Shown here in pieces: positions 8,625-17,626 of a DNA stretch of 64,000 nucleotides (the first letter of the stretch is position 1; each line of letters begins with the position of its first letter). Both the position numbers and the translations under genes were made by a program. Below the pieces are notes generated by a model. The model was given only the letters and a program-made list of their open reading frames with translations, searched no databases and was not told the origin of the DNA. Origin of the DNA: an uncultured Bacteroidales bacterium (GTDB taxonomy: Bacteria; Bacteroidota; Bacteroidia; Bacteroidales; Bacteroidaceae); assembly GCA_902800305.1 (NCBI GenBank), contig CADCDP010000020.1, forward strand, positions 1 through 64,000, in the 5' to 3' direction.

Positions 8625-10718
8625 ATGAAACAGAAAACATTGGGGATGATAGCCGCCATCCTGTTTTTGTGCGGTATCGTGAGCGTGAATGCTCAGACAG
8701 AAAACAAGAAGAAGGATTCTGCTTATTTCAACATATTTGGATTACCTAATCCATGTGTCTATCTCCCAGCACCGCCTGATACAGCAAGTTTGCTTTTTGT
8801 GGATGATTTCCAGCAGTTTCTGTGGGGCAAGTCTATTCGCAACACACCTCGTGGTCAACAGGCAAGTTGGGAATCGCTGTATGGTGCTGACCGTATGGCG
8901 ACGGTGTTCAGCGAGGCGATGGGCATGACCATCAGTAAGGAGGCTACTCCTGCCATCTATCGGTTCATCAAACGTACGGGCGAGACAAGTAACCAAGCCA
9001 CCAGTATGGCGAAAAGACGTTATATGCGTGTACGTCCTTTTGCCCGCATGAACGAGCATGTGTCCAGTCAGTTTGATGACGAGAGAGACTTGCGCCGCAA
9101 TGGTTCCTACCCATCTGGTCATACGGCATTTGGATGGGGCTCTGCATTAGCTATGGCGGAGGTCGCTCCTGAATTACAGGACACCATTCTGCGCAGAGGT
9201 TATGAATATGGACAGAGTCGAATCATTGTAGGTGCTCATTGGCAGAGTGATGTGGATGCTGGCCGTTTGGCAGCTTCAGCCGCTTTTGCACGGATGCACA
9301 CTTCGCCCGAATACCAAGAAGATTTGGAGGAAGCACGTGAGGAATACCGACGTATCAAGGGTGTCAAGTCAAAGAAGGTGGAAGTGGGTTATCCCAAAGG
9401 TGAGAAGGTGTTGGATGCACCCATTGATACGGCTTCCTATCGTTACTTTGGCGATGTGATTTATTATTGGCAAGCCAAGCAGGAACGGGGGACAAGTCGT
9501 GGGAAACAGGCGTTGACAGATGCTGCCTGCGAGGTGAAGGATTTTCTCGACTGCTATACGCCATGTGTCGGGTTGACATTGAATGAAAAGGAAACTCCTG
9601 CTATTGCGGCATTGGTGAAAAAGACCTTTGATGAACTGTGCAATACAGCTACACAGGTGAAATCGACAGGTTTCCGTACACGTCCTTTTGTCAGATTTGC
9701 TGAAAGTTCAGCCATACCCGAACAGAATGAACACTATTCCACGTCATCCAGTTATCCATCTGCTCATTCTATCTTAGGGTGGGGTGTTGCTCTTACACTG
9801 GTGGAGGTAATGCCGAATTGTCAGAACGCCATTTTGGAACGTGGCTATGAATATGGTCGAAGCCGAGCTATCTTGGGGTTCCATCATGCCAGCGATGTGC
9901 AGGCAGGACGTTTGGCTGCAGCTTATACGTTTGCACGTTTGCACAACGACACGGAATTCCAGAAACTGATGCTTGCTGCGAAGAAAGAATATGACAAGAT
10001 GAAGGACAAGGCTGCTGCTCCTGTGATGAATGTGTCACCCAATTCTTCGGAAGGTTTTGTCAATCTGACGGATGCAGTGCCTGATGCCATCCTCGAAATT
10101 CGCTATTACAGCACTTACAACTTTGTGGGCACCCGCATTGATGGCTACGAAGAACCAACAGCATTGCTTACCCGTCGTGCGGCGGATAGTCTTCGTGCCG
10201 TGAGCGATGACCTCAAGGAACTGGGTTACCGACTGAAAATCTACGATGCTTACCGTCCACAATGTGCGGTTGACCATTTCATGCGATGGGGTGCAGATGT
10301 GAACGATACGCTGATGAAGCCTTACTTCTATCCCGACCTCGACAAGCATGTGCTTTTCCCACAGGGATATATTGCTGAGCGGAGTGGTCACACTCGTGGC
10401 TCAACTGTCGATTTGACCCTCTTCGACATGAAGACGGAGAAGGAACTGGACATGGGTGGCACGTTCGACTGGTTTGGTCCCGAAAGTCATCCCGACTTCT
10501 GCGGAAATCCTGACCTCCTCGACTTTACTGCTGACAACCAGAATAGTCCTGCCGACCGCACTCTCACTCCCGAACAGTTCTTGAACCGCATGGAACTTCG
10601 CACGGCAATGATGCGTCATGGTTTCAAACCTATCGACACGGAGTGGTGGCATTTCACACTGGCGAACGAACCATATCCTGACACCTATTTCACCTTCCCT
10701 GTGAAACGCTTGAAATAA
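8625..10718 (+). CDS. Tandem PAP2 phosphatase fused to VanX-type D-Ala-D-Ala dipeptidase
   Basis: The 697-residue protein starts with a signal peptide (MKQKTLGMIAAILFLCGIVS, VNAQ). It contains three catalytic modules. The first PAP2 phosphatase domain (about 40-230) has KRRYMRVRP, PSGHT (163-167) and SRIIVGAHWQSD. The second (about 260-455) has KSTGFRTRP, PSAHS (378-382) and SRAILGFHHASD. Both sets match the class A acid phosphatase triad. The third module (about 480-697) matches VanX/DdpX metallopeptidases: YDAYRP, SGHTRGSTVD (zinc His 589, Asp 596) and EWWH (Glu 673, His 676). PAP2 enzymes dephosphorylate lipid or small phosphates; VanX-like enzymes hydrolyse D-Ala-D-Ala. All sites look intact. 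One polypeptide could therefore act on periplasmic phosphoesters and on cell-wall dipeptide; the shared purpose is inference. Three-domain linkage of this kind is unusual. Confidence 0.88.
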   Translation: MKQKTLGMIAAILFLCGIVSVNAQTENKKKDSAYFNIFGLPNPCVYLPAPPDTASLLFVDDFQQFLWGKSIRNTPRGQQASWESLYGADRMATVFSEAMGMTISKEATPAIYRFIKRTGETSNQATSMAKRRYMRVRPFARMNEHVSSQFDDERDLRRNGSYPSGHTAFGWGSALAMAEVAPELQDTILRRGYEYGQSRIIVGAHWQSDVDAGRLAASAAFARMHTSPEYQEDLEEAREEYRRIKGVKSKKVEVGYPKGEKVLDAPIDTASYRYFGDVIYYWQAKQERGTSRGKQALTDAACEVKDFLDCYTPCVGLTLNEKETPAIAALVKKTFDELCNTATQVKSTGFRTRPFVRFAESSAIPEQNEHYSTSSSYPSAHSILGWGVALTLVEVMPNCQNAILERGYEYGRSRAILGFHHASDVQAGRLAAAYTFARLHNDTEFQKLMLAAKKEYDKMKDKAAAPVMNVSPNSSEGFVNLTDAVPDAILEIRYYSTYNFVGTRIDGYEEPTALLTRRAADSLRAVSDDLKELGYRLKIYDAYRPQCAVDHFMRWGADVNDTLMKPYFYPDLDKHVLFPQGYIAERSGHTRGSTVDLTLFDMKTEKELDMGGTFDWFGPESHPDFCGNPDLLDFTADNQNSPADRTLTPEQFLNRMELRTAMMRHGFKPIDTEWWHFTLANEPYPDTYFTFPVKRLK

Positions 10719-10736
10719 TCTGTCATTAAATAAAAA

Positions 10737-10770
10737 ATGTGCCCAACACCTGTTGAAGTGTTGGGCACAT
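10737..10770. terminator. Bidirectional terminator between PAP2-VanX and sod
   Basis: ATGTGCCCAACAC pairs perfectly with GTGTTGGGCACAT around an 8-nt loop. A and T tracts flank the stem on both sides, and it lies between convergent genes. Confidence 0.85.
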
Positions 10771-10789
10771 CTTGTTTTGATGATTGAAT

Positions 10790-11386
10790 TTACATTCTTG
10801 CTTTTCCGTATCTCCGTTCAACCTCTTCCCAATTGATGATGCTCCAAAGAGCGGAGAGGTGGTCGGGACGGCGATTCTGATAGTCGAGGTAGTATGCGTG
10901 TTCCCACACATCGAAGGTGAGTAGGGGAGTCAAACCCTTTTGCACAGGATTGGCGGCATTTGCCTCCTGTGTAATGAAGAGTTGCCCTGCTCTGTCTGCA
11001 GAGAGCCATACCCAGCCGCTACCGAAGAGTGTGGCACCTTTCTTCTGAAACTCTTCCTTGAATGCTTCGAACGAGCCAAAAGTATTGGCAATGGCCTTTG
11101 CCAATGGTCCTGTTGGCTCACTCTTTGCAGGCTTTCCGCAGAACTGTCCAAAGTACAGTTCATGATTGAGAATCTGGCCGGCATTGTTCAGGATTCCTCC
11201 TTCAGCCTTGCAGACAATCTCTTCGAGCGTTGCTTCTTCAAATCCGCTCCCGTCCAACAGGGCATTGAGGTTATTCACGTAAGCTGCCAGATGCTTTCCA
11301 TGATGAAACTCCAGCGTCTGCTTGCTAATTACAGGCTCCAACGCATCCATTTCATACGGCAGAGCCATCAAAGCAAATTTTCCCAT
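10790..11386 (-). CDS. sodB: Superoxide dismutase, Fe/Mn family
   Basis: The enzyme dismutes superoxide to oxygen and peroxide in the cytoplasm. Translation should begin at 11386 (MGKFALMALPYEMDAL), giving 198 residues; the open frame extends 49 codons upstream but that part is not conserved-looking. Metal ligands are visible: His in ISKQTLEFHHGKH (first ligand near 33-34), His in QILNHELYF, and the DVWEHAYYLDYQ motif with Asp and His. GATLFGSGWVWL is typical of the family. It follows the rubrerythrin fusion on the same strand by only 31 nt, so the two probably form one oxidative-stress operon driven from 12645-12652. It ends at a bidirectional terminator. Confidence 0.95.
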   Translation of the reverse strand: MGKFALMALPYEMDALEPVISKQTLEFHHGKHLAAYVNNLNALLDGSGFEEATLEEIVCKAEGGILNNAGQILNHELYFGQFCGKPAKSEPTGPLAKAIANTFGSFEAFKEEFQKKGATLFGSGWVWLSADRAGQLFITQEANAANPVQKGLTPLLTFDVWEHAYYLDYQNRRPDHLSALWSIINWEEVERRYGKARM

Positions 11387-11417
11387 ATTTTCTTGTGTTG
11401 ATGAATGAAATTTACGG

Positions 11418-12593
11418 CTAATAATTCTCGGCGTTGATTTCGAAATAAGCCTGAGGATGGAAACAAACTGGACAAACATCGGGTGCGGAGGTGCCGACAA
11501 CGATGTGACCGCAGTTGCGACATTCCCACACACTTACGCCACTCTTCTTGAACACTTCGGCAGCCTCAACATTGTGTAACAGGGCACGATAGCGTTCCTC
11601 GTGATGTTTCTCGATAGCTGCCACACCTCGGAACTGCTCTGCCAACTCATGGAAACCTTCTTCATCAGCTTCACGGGCAAAGGTGTCGTACATGTCTGTC
11701 CATTCGTAGTTTTCGCCTTCTGCTGCATGGAGCAGATTCTCTGCAGTGGTGCCAACCCCACCCAGATGTTTGTACCACAGTTTTGCATGTTCTTTCTCAT
11801 TCTCAGCGGTCTTGAGGAAGAGGGCGGCTATTTGCTCATAGCCATTCTTCTTGGCGACAGAGGCGAAGTAGGTGTATTTGTTTCGTGCCATTGACTCGCC
11901 AGCAAAAGCCGCTTCCAGATTCTTCTCGGTCTTAGTGCCGGCATATTTGTTGGAGGCAGGTGCTTCAGCCTTCTCTTCGGCAACCTTCACAAAGTCGGAA
12001 GCGGGATGTTTGCAGATGGGGCAAATGAAGTCTTCTGGCAATTCTTCTCCCACATATTCGTAGCCACAGATGCTGCAACGCCAAATGGTCTTGCCATCTT
12101 CCGTCTTTCCTGCTGGTTGAGGCTTGGGTTTGATGTTGGATTGGTAATAGTTGTAGGTGGCGGAAGGTGTGTTGGAGAGCGTTTCCATCTCGTTGACAAG
12201 CCCAATGAACAGCATGTGTGTGCCGAGGTCAATGGCTTGTTCCACATCAGCAGAGATGAATGCGTTGGTGCCACGTGTGATGGCGAAAGTGCCATTGCTG
12301 ACACGGCGACAATCAGTAAAGTCTGCGAACTTGTTCACGGTGCGTCCACTTTGGAAACCAAAATGCTTGAAGAGCTCAAAGTCGGCAGCCTCGCTGATGA
12401 TGGAGGCAGTGAAGCGTCCCGAACGTTGGATGAGTTCAGTGGTAAAGTTACCCTTGTTGAGGGCTACAGAAATGCGGTTAGGCTGTGCAGTTACTTGTGC
12501 TACCGTGTTGCTGATGCAACCATTGTCACGGTCATCATCTTTGGTTGTGATGACAAACAATCCATATTGGATGTTGAAAAGTGGATTACTCAT
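11418..12593 (-). CDS. Flavin reductase-rubredoxin-rubrerythrin fusion protein
   Basis: The 391-residue protein has four modules in order: a flavin reductase-like FMN-binding domain (1 to about 150, [26 protein letters not shown]); a rubredoxin (about 168-205, CSICG then CPIC); a rubrerythrin di-iron four-helix domain (about 220-350, with iron-ligand motifs [22 protein letters not shown] and EKHHEERY); and a second C-terminal rubredoxin (CRNCG, CPVC). Rubrerythrins reduce hydrogen peroxide in anaerobes. The flavin reductase plus rubredoxin portion resembles high-molecular-weight rubredoxin, which could feed NAD(P)H electrons directly to the peroxidase. It lies directly upstream of sod on the same strand. 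Confidence 0.9.
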   Translation of the reverse strand: MSNPLFNIQYGLFVITTKDDDRDNGCISNTVAQVTAQPNRISVALNKGNFTTELIQRSGRFTASIISEAADFELFKHFGFQSGRTVNKFADFTDCRRVSNGTFAITRGTNAFISADVEQAIDLGTHMLFIGLVNEMETLSNTPSATYNYYQSNIKPKPQPAGKTEDGKTIWRCSICGYEYVGEELPEDFICPICKHPASDFVKVAEEKAEAPASNKYAGTKTEKNLEAAFAGESMARNKYTYFASVAKKNGYEQIAALFLKTAENEKEHAKLWYKHLGGVGTTAENLLHAAEGENYEWTDMYDTFAREADEEGFHELAEQFRGVAAIEKHHEERYRALLHNVEAAEVFKKSGVSVWECRNCGHIVVGTSAPDVCPVCFHPQAYFEINAENY

Positions 12594-12644
12594 AGGGCTG
12601 ATTAGTTTTTAGGTTGATAAGTTGTGTTCATGCTAATCTCGCCA

Positions 12645-12652
12645 CAAAGATA
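12645..12652 (-). promoter_or_regulatory. Promoter -7 element for rubrerythrin fusion-sod operon
   Basis: CAAAGATA reads TATCTTTG on the minus strand, 52 nt upstream of the start. Confidence 0.65.
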
Positions 12653-12715
12653 GTCATGATATTTCATATAAAAAATAGCTTCAGCCACTATTAAGATAGT
12701 TTAACGAAAAGCGTA

Positions 12716-12752
12716 AACAAAAAGCGGCGCATCCAATTGGGTGCACCGCTTT
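12716..12752 (-). terminator. Terminator of the methylmalonyl-CoA mutase operon
   Basis: AAAGCGG-GCA-CC pairs with GG-TGC-CCGCTTT (12721-12734 with 12739-12752). On the minus strand it is followed by TTTTTGTTT. It lies 19 nt beyond the mutB stop codon. Confidence 0.85.
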
Positions 12753-12770
12753 CTTGTCGTATATTTTAAT

Positions 12771-14936
12771 TTACTCTTCGTTCAAGATCTTCATGATCTC
12801 ACAGCAAGCCTTTGCCACATTGGTGCCAGGACCGAAGATGGCTGCCACACCTGCCTTGTAGAGGAAGTCGTAGTCTTGGGCTGGGATGACACCGCCTGCA
12901 ATGACGAGGATGTCTTCGCGGCCAAGCTTCTTCAGCTCTTCGATTACCTGTGGCACAAGTGTCTTGTGACCTGCGGCGAGAGAAGAAACACCGAGTACAT
13001 CGACGTCGTTCTCCACTGCCTGACGAGCAGACTCAGCAGGTGTCTGGAAGAGAGGACCCATATCCACGTCCATACCGCAGTCGGCATAACCTGTTGCCAC
13101 TACCTTGGCACCACGGTCGTGACCGTCCTGTCCCATCTTTGCAATCATGATGCGAGGACGACGACCATTGGCCTGTGCAAATTTCTCTGTTGCGGCGCAA
13201 GCATCCTTGAATGCCTGATCGCCCTTTGATTCTGAACTATACACGTTGCTGATGGTTCTAATGATTGCTTTATAACGACCAACGACAGCTTCGCAAGCGT
13301 CGGAAATTTCTCCGAGCGTACAACGCAGACCTGCTGCCTTCACAGCGAGGTCGAGGAGGTTGTTTTCGCTCTTCTTGCCGTCCTTGAATTCCTGTACACA
13401 CTTGGTGATTTCTGCAAGGGCTGCCTGACAAGCGGCTTCGTCGCGGTTGGCTTTGAGTTCCTTGAGGGCAGCTTCCTGCTGCAGACGCACAGCGGTGTTA
13501 TCGACTTCGAGGATGTCGAGTGGGTCTTCGTGGTCAAGACGGTACTTGTTGGTGCCGACGATGGTCTGAGTGCCAGAGTCGATGCGAGCCTGTGTACGTG
13601 CAGCTGCTTCCTCGATACGCATCTTGGGAAGACCGGTCTCGATAGCCTTTGCCATACCGCCGAGCTTCTCGATTTCCTGAATGTGTTCCCAAGCCTTATG
13701 AACGAGTTCGTTGGTGAGGGTCTCCACGTAGTAAGAACCTGCCCATGGGTCAATCTGCTTGCAGACCTTGGTTTCGTTCTGGATGTAAATCTGGGTGTTA
13801 CGAGCGATACGAGCCGAGAAGTCGGTAGGCAGGGCGATGGCCTCGTCGAGGGCGTTGGTGTGGAGTGACTGTGTGTGACCCAGCACGGCTGCCATTGCCT
13901 CGATACAAGTACGACCCACGTTGTTGAAGGGGTCTTGCTCGGTGAGTGACCAACCAGAAGTCTGAGAGTGAGTGCGGAGTGCGAGTGACTTTGGATTCTT
14001 GGCGCCAAAGCTCTTCACAATCTTTGCCCACAACAGACGACCTGCACGCATCTTGGCAATCTCCATGAAGTGGTTCATGCCAATCGCCCAGAAGAACGAA
14101 AGACGGGGAGCGAATGCGTCCACATCAATACCTGCGTTCACACCCGTGCGGAGGTAGTCCATACCGTCGGCGAGGGTGTAAGCCAACTCGATGTCGGCAG
14201 TAGCACCTGCTTCCTGCATGTGGTAACCGGAAATGGAGATAGAGTTGAACTTAGGCATCTTCTGAGAAGTGTACTCGAAGATGTCGGCAATAATCTTCAT
14301 GGAGAATGCTGGTGGGTAAATATATGTATTACGCACCATGAACTCCTTCAAGATGTCGTTCTGAATCGTACCAGCCATCTCTTCGAGCTTGGCACCCTGT
14401 TCCAAACCTGCGTTGATGTAGAAGGCGAGGATAGGGAGCACACCGCCGTTCATGGTCATGGAGACAGACATCTTGTTCAATGGAATGCCTGCGAAGAGCA
14501 CCTTCATGTTCTCCAGAGAACAGATGCTCACACCAGCCTTACCTACGTCACCGACCACACGAGGGTTGTCTGGGTCGTAACCACGGTGAGTGGGGAGGTC
14601 GAATGCCACTGAAAGTCCCTTCTGGCCAGATGCGAGGTTACGGCGATAGAAGGCGTTAGACTCTTCTGCCGTAGAGAAACCTGCATACTGACGGATGGTC
14701 CAAGGACGGAAGGGGTACATCATCGAGTAAGGACCACGGAGATAAGGAGGAATACCGGCAGTGAAGTCGAGGTGCTCCATGCCTTCGAGGTCTTCCTTGG
14801 TATAAACGGGCTGAATGTCAATCTGCTCTGGAGTGCGCCAGTTTGCGCTGATGCCATTCTCTTTCTGCCACTGCTGACCATTCTTCTCTTGAATGCCAGC
14901 ATAAATGTCTATGTTATTGAAATCTTTTCTTGCCAT
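12771..14936 (-). CDS. mutB: Methylmalonyl-CoA mutase, large (B12-binding) subunit
   Basis: The 721-residue catalytic subunit interconverts succinyl-CoA and (R)-methylmalonyl-CoA, the carbon-skeleton step of propionate production in Bacteroidales. The N-terminal barrel shows [19 protein letters not shown] and [15 protein letters not shown], which contact CoA. The C-terminal cobalamin domain carries the DxHxxG motif as [11 protein letters not shown] near residue 600, and later SSLAAGH and IAGGVIP. Full length and no lesions. Its partner mutA lies upstream on the same strand, but a GxxExxY gene separates them, whereas these genes are normally adjacent. Confidence 0.97.
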   Translation of the reverse strand: MARKDFNNIDIYAGIQEKNGQQWQKENGISANWRTPEQIDIQPVYTKEDLEGMEHLDFTAGIPPYLRGPYSMMYPFRPWTIRQYAGFSTAEESNAFYRRNLASGQKGLSVAFDLPTHRGYDPDNPRVVGDVGKAGVSICSLENMKVLFAGIPLNKMSVSMTMNGGVLPILAFYINAGLEQGAKLEEMAGTIQNDILKEFMVRNTYIYPPAFSMKIIADIFEYTSQKMPKFNSISISGYHMQEAGATADIELAYTLADGMDYLRTGVNAGIDVDAFAPRLSFFWAIGMNHFMEIAKMRAGRLLWAKIVKSFGAKNPKSLALRTHSQTSGWSLTEQDPFNNVGRTCIEAMAAVLGHTQSLHTNALDEAIALPTDFSARIARNTQIYIQNETKVCKQIDPWAGSYYVETLTNELVHKAWEHIQEIEKLGGMAKAIETGLPKMRIEEAAARTQARIDSGTQTIVGTNKYRLDHEDPLDILEVDNTAVRLQQEAALKELKANRDEAACQAALAEITKCVQEFKDGKKSENNLLDLAVKAAGLRCTLGEISDACEAVVGRYKAIIRTISNVYSSESKGDQAFKDACAATEKFAQANGRRPRIMIAKMGQDGHDRGAKVVATGYADCGMDVDMGPLFQTPAESARQAVENDVDVLGVSSLAAGHKTLVPQVIEELKKLGREDILVIAGGVIPAQDYDFLYKAGVAAIFGPGTNVAKACCEIMKILNEE

Positions 14937-15016
14937 AGTTGTATGGTTTTTATGGAACGCTGTTTTTTATTTTATTGAACGCAGAGGCGTAAAGTTTTAT
15001 AGAGAGGATGCTAAAG

Positions 15017-15122
15017 CATTGCAGAGAACGCTGAGGCTTTCGCATTGTTGAGGGGAGTGGAAGTTGTCACTTTGCAGAGAGCGCAGATGCTTCTGCATTG
15101 TTGAGGAGTGTGGAAGTGATTA
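15017..15122. repeat. 53-bp direct repeat covering the 3' end of the GxxExxY gene
   Basis: 15017-15069 and 15070-15122 are imperfect copies (TTGCAGAGA-CGC-GA-GCTT, then GCATTGTTGAGG, then GTGGAAGT). The second copy encodes the protein's C-terminal TSTLLNNAEASALSA. The first would encode a near-identical TSTPLNNAKASAFSA after the stop. Confidence 0.75.
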
Positions 15123-15555
15123 CCTTGTGGTCGATGGAGTGTCGGGAAATCGTATCGTTGAAGTTATAGACTTTTCGTCTCACTCCGTCGGTGAGTCTTT
15201 CCACGTTGAAGTTGATAAGTAATCCCAAATGTTTGTTCAGCAGTTTGAGATATGTTACCAGTTGTACTTCGTTGAGGGGTGTCAATTCATCCACCGCTTT
15301 CAGTTCCACTACCAGTTCGTCTTCTACAAGCAAGTCTATTCGGAAAGACTTTCCCGTGTTTACCCCTTTGTAGTTGAGTCCGAATGTAAGCTGTGACTGG
15401 CATTGAATACCCCTCAGTTCCAATTCCTTCTTCAGGCATTCTTCATAGACGGATTCGTACAGTCCTGGCCCTAAGGCCTTGTGTACCTCAATGGCTGCAC
15501 CAATCACAATGCTGCTCAACTGGTTGAGTCTGTCTGCTTGTGAAGTTGTTTCCAT
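15067..15555 (-). CDS. GxxExxY family protein
   Basis: The 162-residue protein carries the family-defining GPGLYESVYEECL motif (G-x-x-E-x-x-Y) near residue 30, and a PD-(D/E)xK-like core RIDLLVEDELVVELKA near 75-90. Members are widespread and their function is not established; a nuclease-like fold has been proposed. It lies between mutA and mutB, breaking a normally contiguous operon. Both flanks carry GCAGAG/CTCTGCG motifs (14982-15090 and 15593-15651), and the 3' end is tandemly duplicated. These features suggest a mobile or recombined cassette rather than an operon member. The extreme C-terminus (ASALSAK) is encoded by the repeat itself. Confidence 0.85.
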   Translation of the reverse strand: METTSQADRLNQLSSIVIGAAIEVHKALGPGLYESVYEECLKKELELRGIQCQSQLTFGLNYKGVNTGKSFRIDLLVEDELVVELKAVDELTPLNEVQLVTYLKLLNKHLGLLINFNVERLTDGVRRKVYNFNDTISRHSIDHKVITSTLLNNAEASALSAK

Positions 15556-15633
15556 GTCTTTCCTTTTGTGCGAGCAAGATGGCTTGCCATCTCTCTGCGT
15601 TCTCTACGAATTTGCCTGTCTCTATAGTTCTTT

Positions 15634-17406
15634 TTATCTCTGCTTCTTTGCGTTCAAAAGTCTATATACCGAGTTTAGCGTTGTACTCCTTGAGCGTTTC
15701 GAGTTGATTAACACGTACATGGATGAAGTTCTCGATGCCAGCGGCCTTGAGGTCTTCCGAGCATTGTCGGCATTTGCCTTGAGGGCTGCATCAACACCTT
15801 CCTCCACAGTCTTGAAGCCGAGGTTGTCGATAACTTTGTAACCTGCTGCTGCGAGGAAGTTGCAAGAGAACTGTGCACGAGCCTGACGCATAGCGAGGTT
15901 ACCGATGGTGAGCATGAAAGCAATTGGCTGTTTAGCTGCCTTCTCTGTAGCAAGACGAAGAGTCTCGAATTCGGAAGCCAGACGGCTCTTGTTGAGGGCA
16001 GGAAGTTCGCCAGCCTCGTGGCACCCACAGCAAGGAGCAAGAGGAGTCTTGCCTTCACTTGTCTCGGTGAAGTTCGGAAACTGATTCGTTCCGAGGATGA
16101 ACTCCTTACGTTTGGCGGCATCAGCATGACGCTTGTCGTTCGATGCGTTCACAGCGTTCTGGATGTTGCCGTTCAGACATTCTGCGAGGAAGCCACCAGC
16201 GTTCTCCACAGCGAGGAAGAGTTTCCAACCTTCCTTGGCGATGGCATCGGTGAGGTGCTCGATGGTGTAAGAACCACCAGCCACATCGACGAGCTTGTCG
16301 AAGTGAGCCTCTTCCTTCAGCAGGAGCTGCTGGTTGCGGGCAATGCGCTCGGCAAAGTCTGTTGGAGTCTCGTATGGCTTGTCGAATGGAGTCACCACGA
16401 TTGAATCCACGTTGGCGATAGCGGCAGACATGGCCTCTGTCTGAGAACGGAGCAAGTTTACGTAAGAATCGAAGAGGGTCTGGTTGTACTCGGAAGTCAT
16501 GGCGCACACGTGCATCTGACAAGCGCAATCGCACTTAGGCTCATACTGCTTCACAATCTGTGCCCACAGCATACGGGCAGCGCGGAACTTGGCAATCTCC
16601 ATGAAGTAGTTGTCGCTCACGCCCATGTTGAACTTGATGCGCTTGGCTGCTTCTGTAGCATCCACGCCAGCCTCAGTCAACACATTCATGTACTCAGCAC
16701 CCCAAGCCAGTGCGTACCCCAATTCCTGATAGATGTAAGCACCTGCATTGTTCAGTGCTACAGAGTTGACATTGATGCACTTATAGCCTGGCAGTTCAGC
16801 CAATGCTTCAATCAGAGGCTTGGCCTCATTAAGCACAGCCGACACGTCCTTTCCCTTGCAGAGAATCTTCGAGATGGGGTCAAAATTGATGGAACCCTTC
16901 AGTTCTGCCAATGGGTAGTTCTTCTCTTTGAAGTACTCCACCAGAATCTGAGCGAGTTCCACACAGTGACGCTGACAAGTCTTGAAGTTCAGCTCCACAT
17001 ACTGAGGCAGGATACCATCGAGCAGGGTAGCGATGAACTCCTTGCTGATGTTCTTGCCTGGAATCTTGAAACCGAGAGAATCCACACCCTTGTTCAGGAT
17101 GTCGAGTGCCTTAGCATTCGCTGCCTTAGCATCCTCCACGTCAATCTCCTGACGCACAAACCAGAGGTTGTTGTCCTTCTTGTTGCCACGGATGAATGGA
17201 AATTCACCGGGCAGAGAATCGACTGCCTTGAGATCCTTTAAGTCCTCGCGGCGGTAGAAAGGCTGTACGTTGAAGCCTTCGTTGGTTCTCCAAACCAACT
17301 TCTTCTGGAAGTCTGCACCCTTGAGGTCAACCTCAATCTTGTCCAACCACTCTTGTGTGGTAGGTGCCTGAAACTCCGAGAAGAGTTTTTCTTTCATATT
17401 AGCCAT
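15634..17406 (-). CDS. mutA: Methylmalonyl-CoA mutase, small subunit, with 3' deletion/frameshift
   Basis: The first roughly 547 residues match the non-catalytic subunit of the mutase heterodimer (MKEKLFSEFQAPTTQEWLDK, FVRQEIDVEDA, MAMRQARAQFSCNFLAAAG-like region). After ANAD (near 15768) the frame changes to an unrelated 43-residue tail ending at 15634. The authentic C-terminus is present in the neighbouring frame just downstream: EDLKAAGIENFIHVRVNQ, then LETLKEYNAKLGI, stopping at 15662-15664. Family members normally have some 35-40 residues between these parts, so roughly 110 bp appear deleted, with loss of frame. The C-terminal flavodoxin-like domain would be destroyed. Whether this is real or an assembly fault cannot be told here. 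The gene is preceded by a good promoter. Confidence 0.88.
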   Translation of the reverse strand: MANMKEKLFSEFQAPTTQEWLDKIEVDLKGADFQKKLVWRTNEGFNVQPFYRREDLKDLKAVDSLPGEFPFIRGNKKDNNLWFVRQEIDVEDAKAANAKALDILNKGVDSLGFKIPGKNISKEFIATLLDGILPQYVELNFKTCQRHCVELAQILVEYFKEKNYPLAELKGSINFDPISKILCKGKDVSAVLNEAKPLIEALAELPGYKCINVNSVALNNAGAYIYQELGYALAWGAEYMNVLTEAGVDATEAAKRIKFNMGVSDNYFMEIAKFRAARMLWAQIVKQYEPKCDCACQMHVCAMTSEYNQTLFDSYVNLLRSQTEAMSAAIANVDSIVVTPFDKPYETPTDFAERIARNQQLLLKEEAHFDKLVDVAGGSYTIEHLTDAIAKEGWKLFLAVENAGGFLAECLNGNIQNAVNASNDKRHADAAKRKEFILGTNQFPNFTETSEGKTPLAPCCGCHEAGELPALNKSRLASEFETLRLATEKAAKQPIAFMLTIGNLAMRQARAQFSCNFLAAAGYKVIDNLGFKTVEEGVDAALKANADNARKTSRPLASRTSSMYVLINSKRSRSTTLNSVYRLLNAKKQR

Positions 17407-17504
17407 AAAATATCAATTAAAAAAGTGTTGTTAAGTGTGTTTCGCATCCTTTATGTGATAACATAGACAAAAAAGGCTTTTATACCTTTTCGTACAAAAA
17501 CTTA

Positions 17505-17512
17505 CAAAGGTA
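17505..17512 (-). promoter_or_regulatory. Promoter -7 element for mutA
   Basis: CAAAGGTA reads TACCTTTG on the minus strand, 99 nt upstream of the mutA start, leaving a leader of about 90 nt. Confidence 0.65.
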
Positions 17513-17626
17513 GATATTTTTTTTGAATACTACCAAGATTAAAATGAAAAAAGTTCCATTTTGGCGAAAGAGCAGGTCGTTTAGACCTAATATCGCAACA
17601 TGAAGATGATAAAAGCCCCTTTCCTT

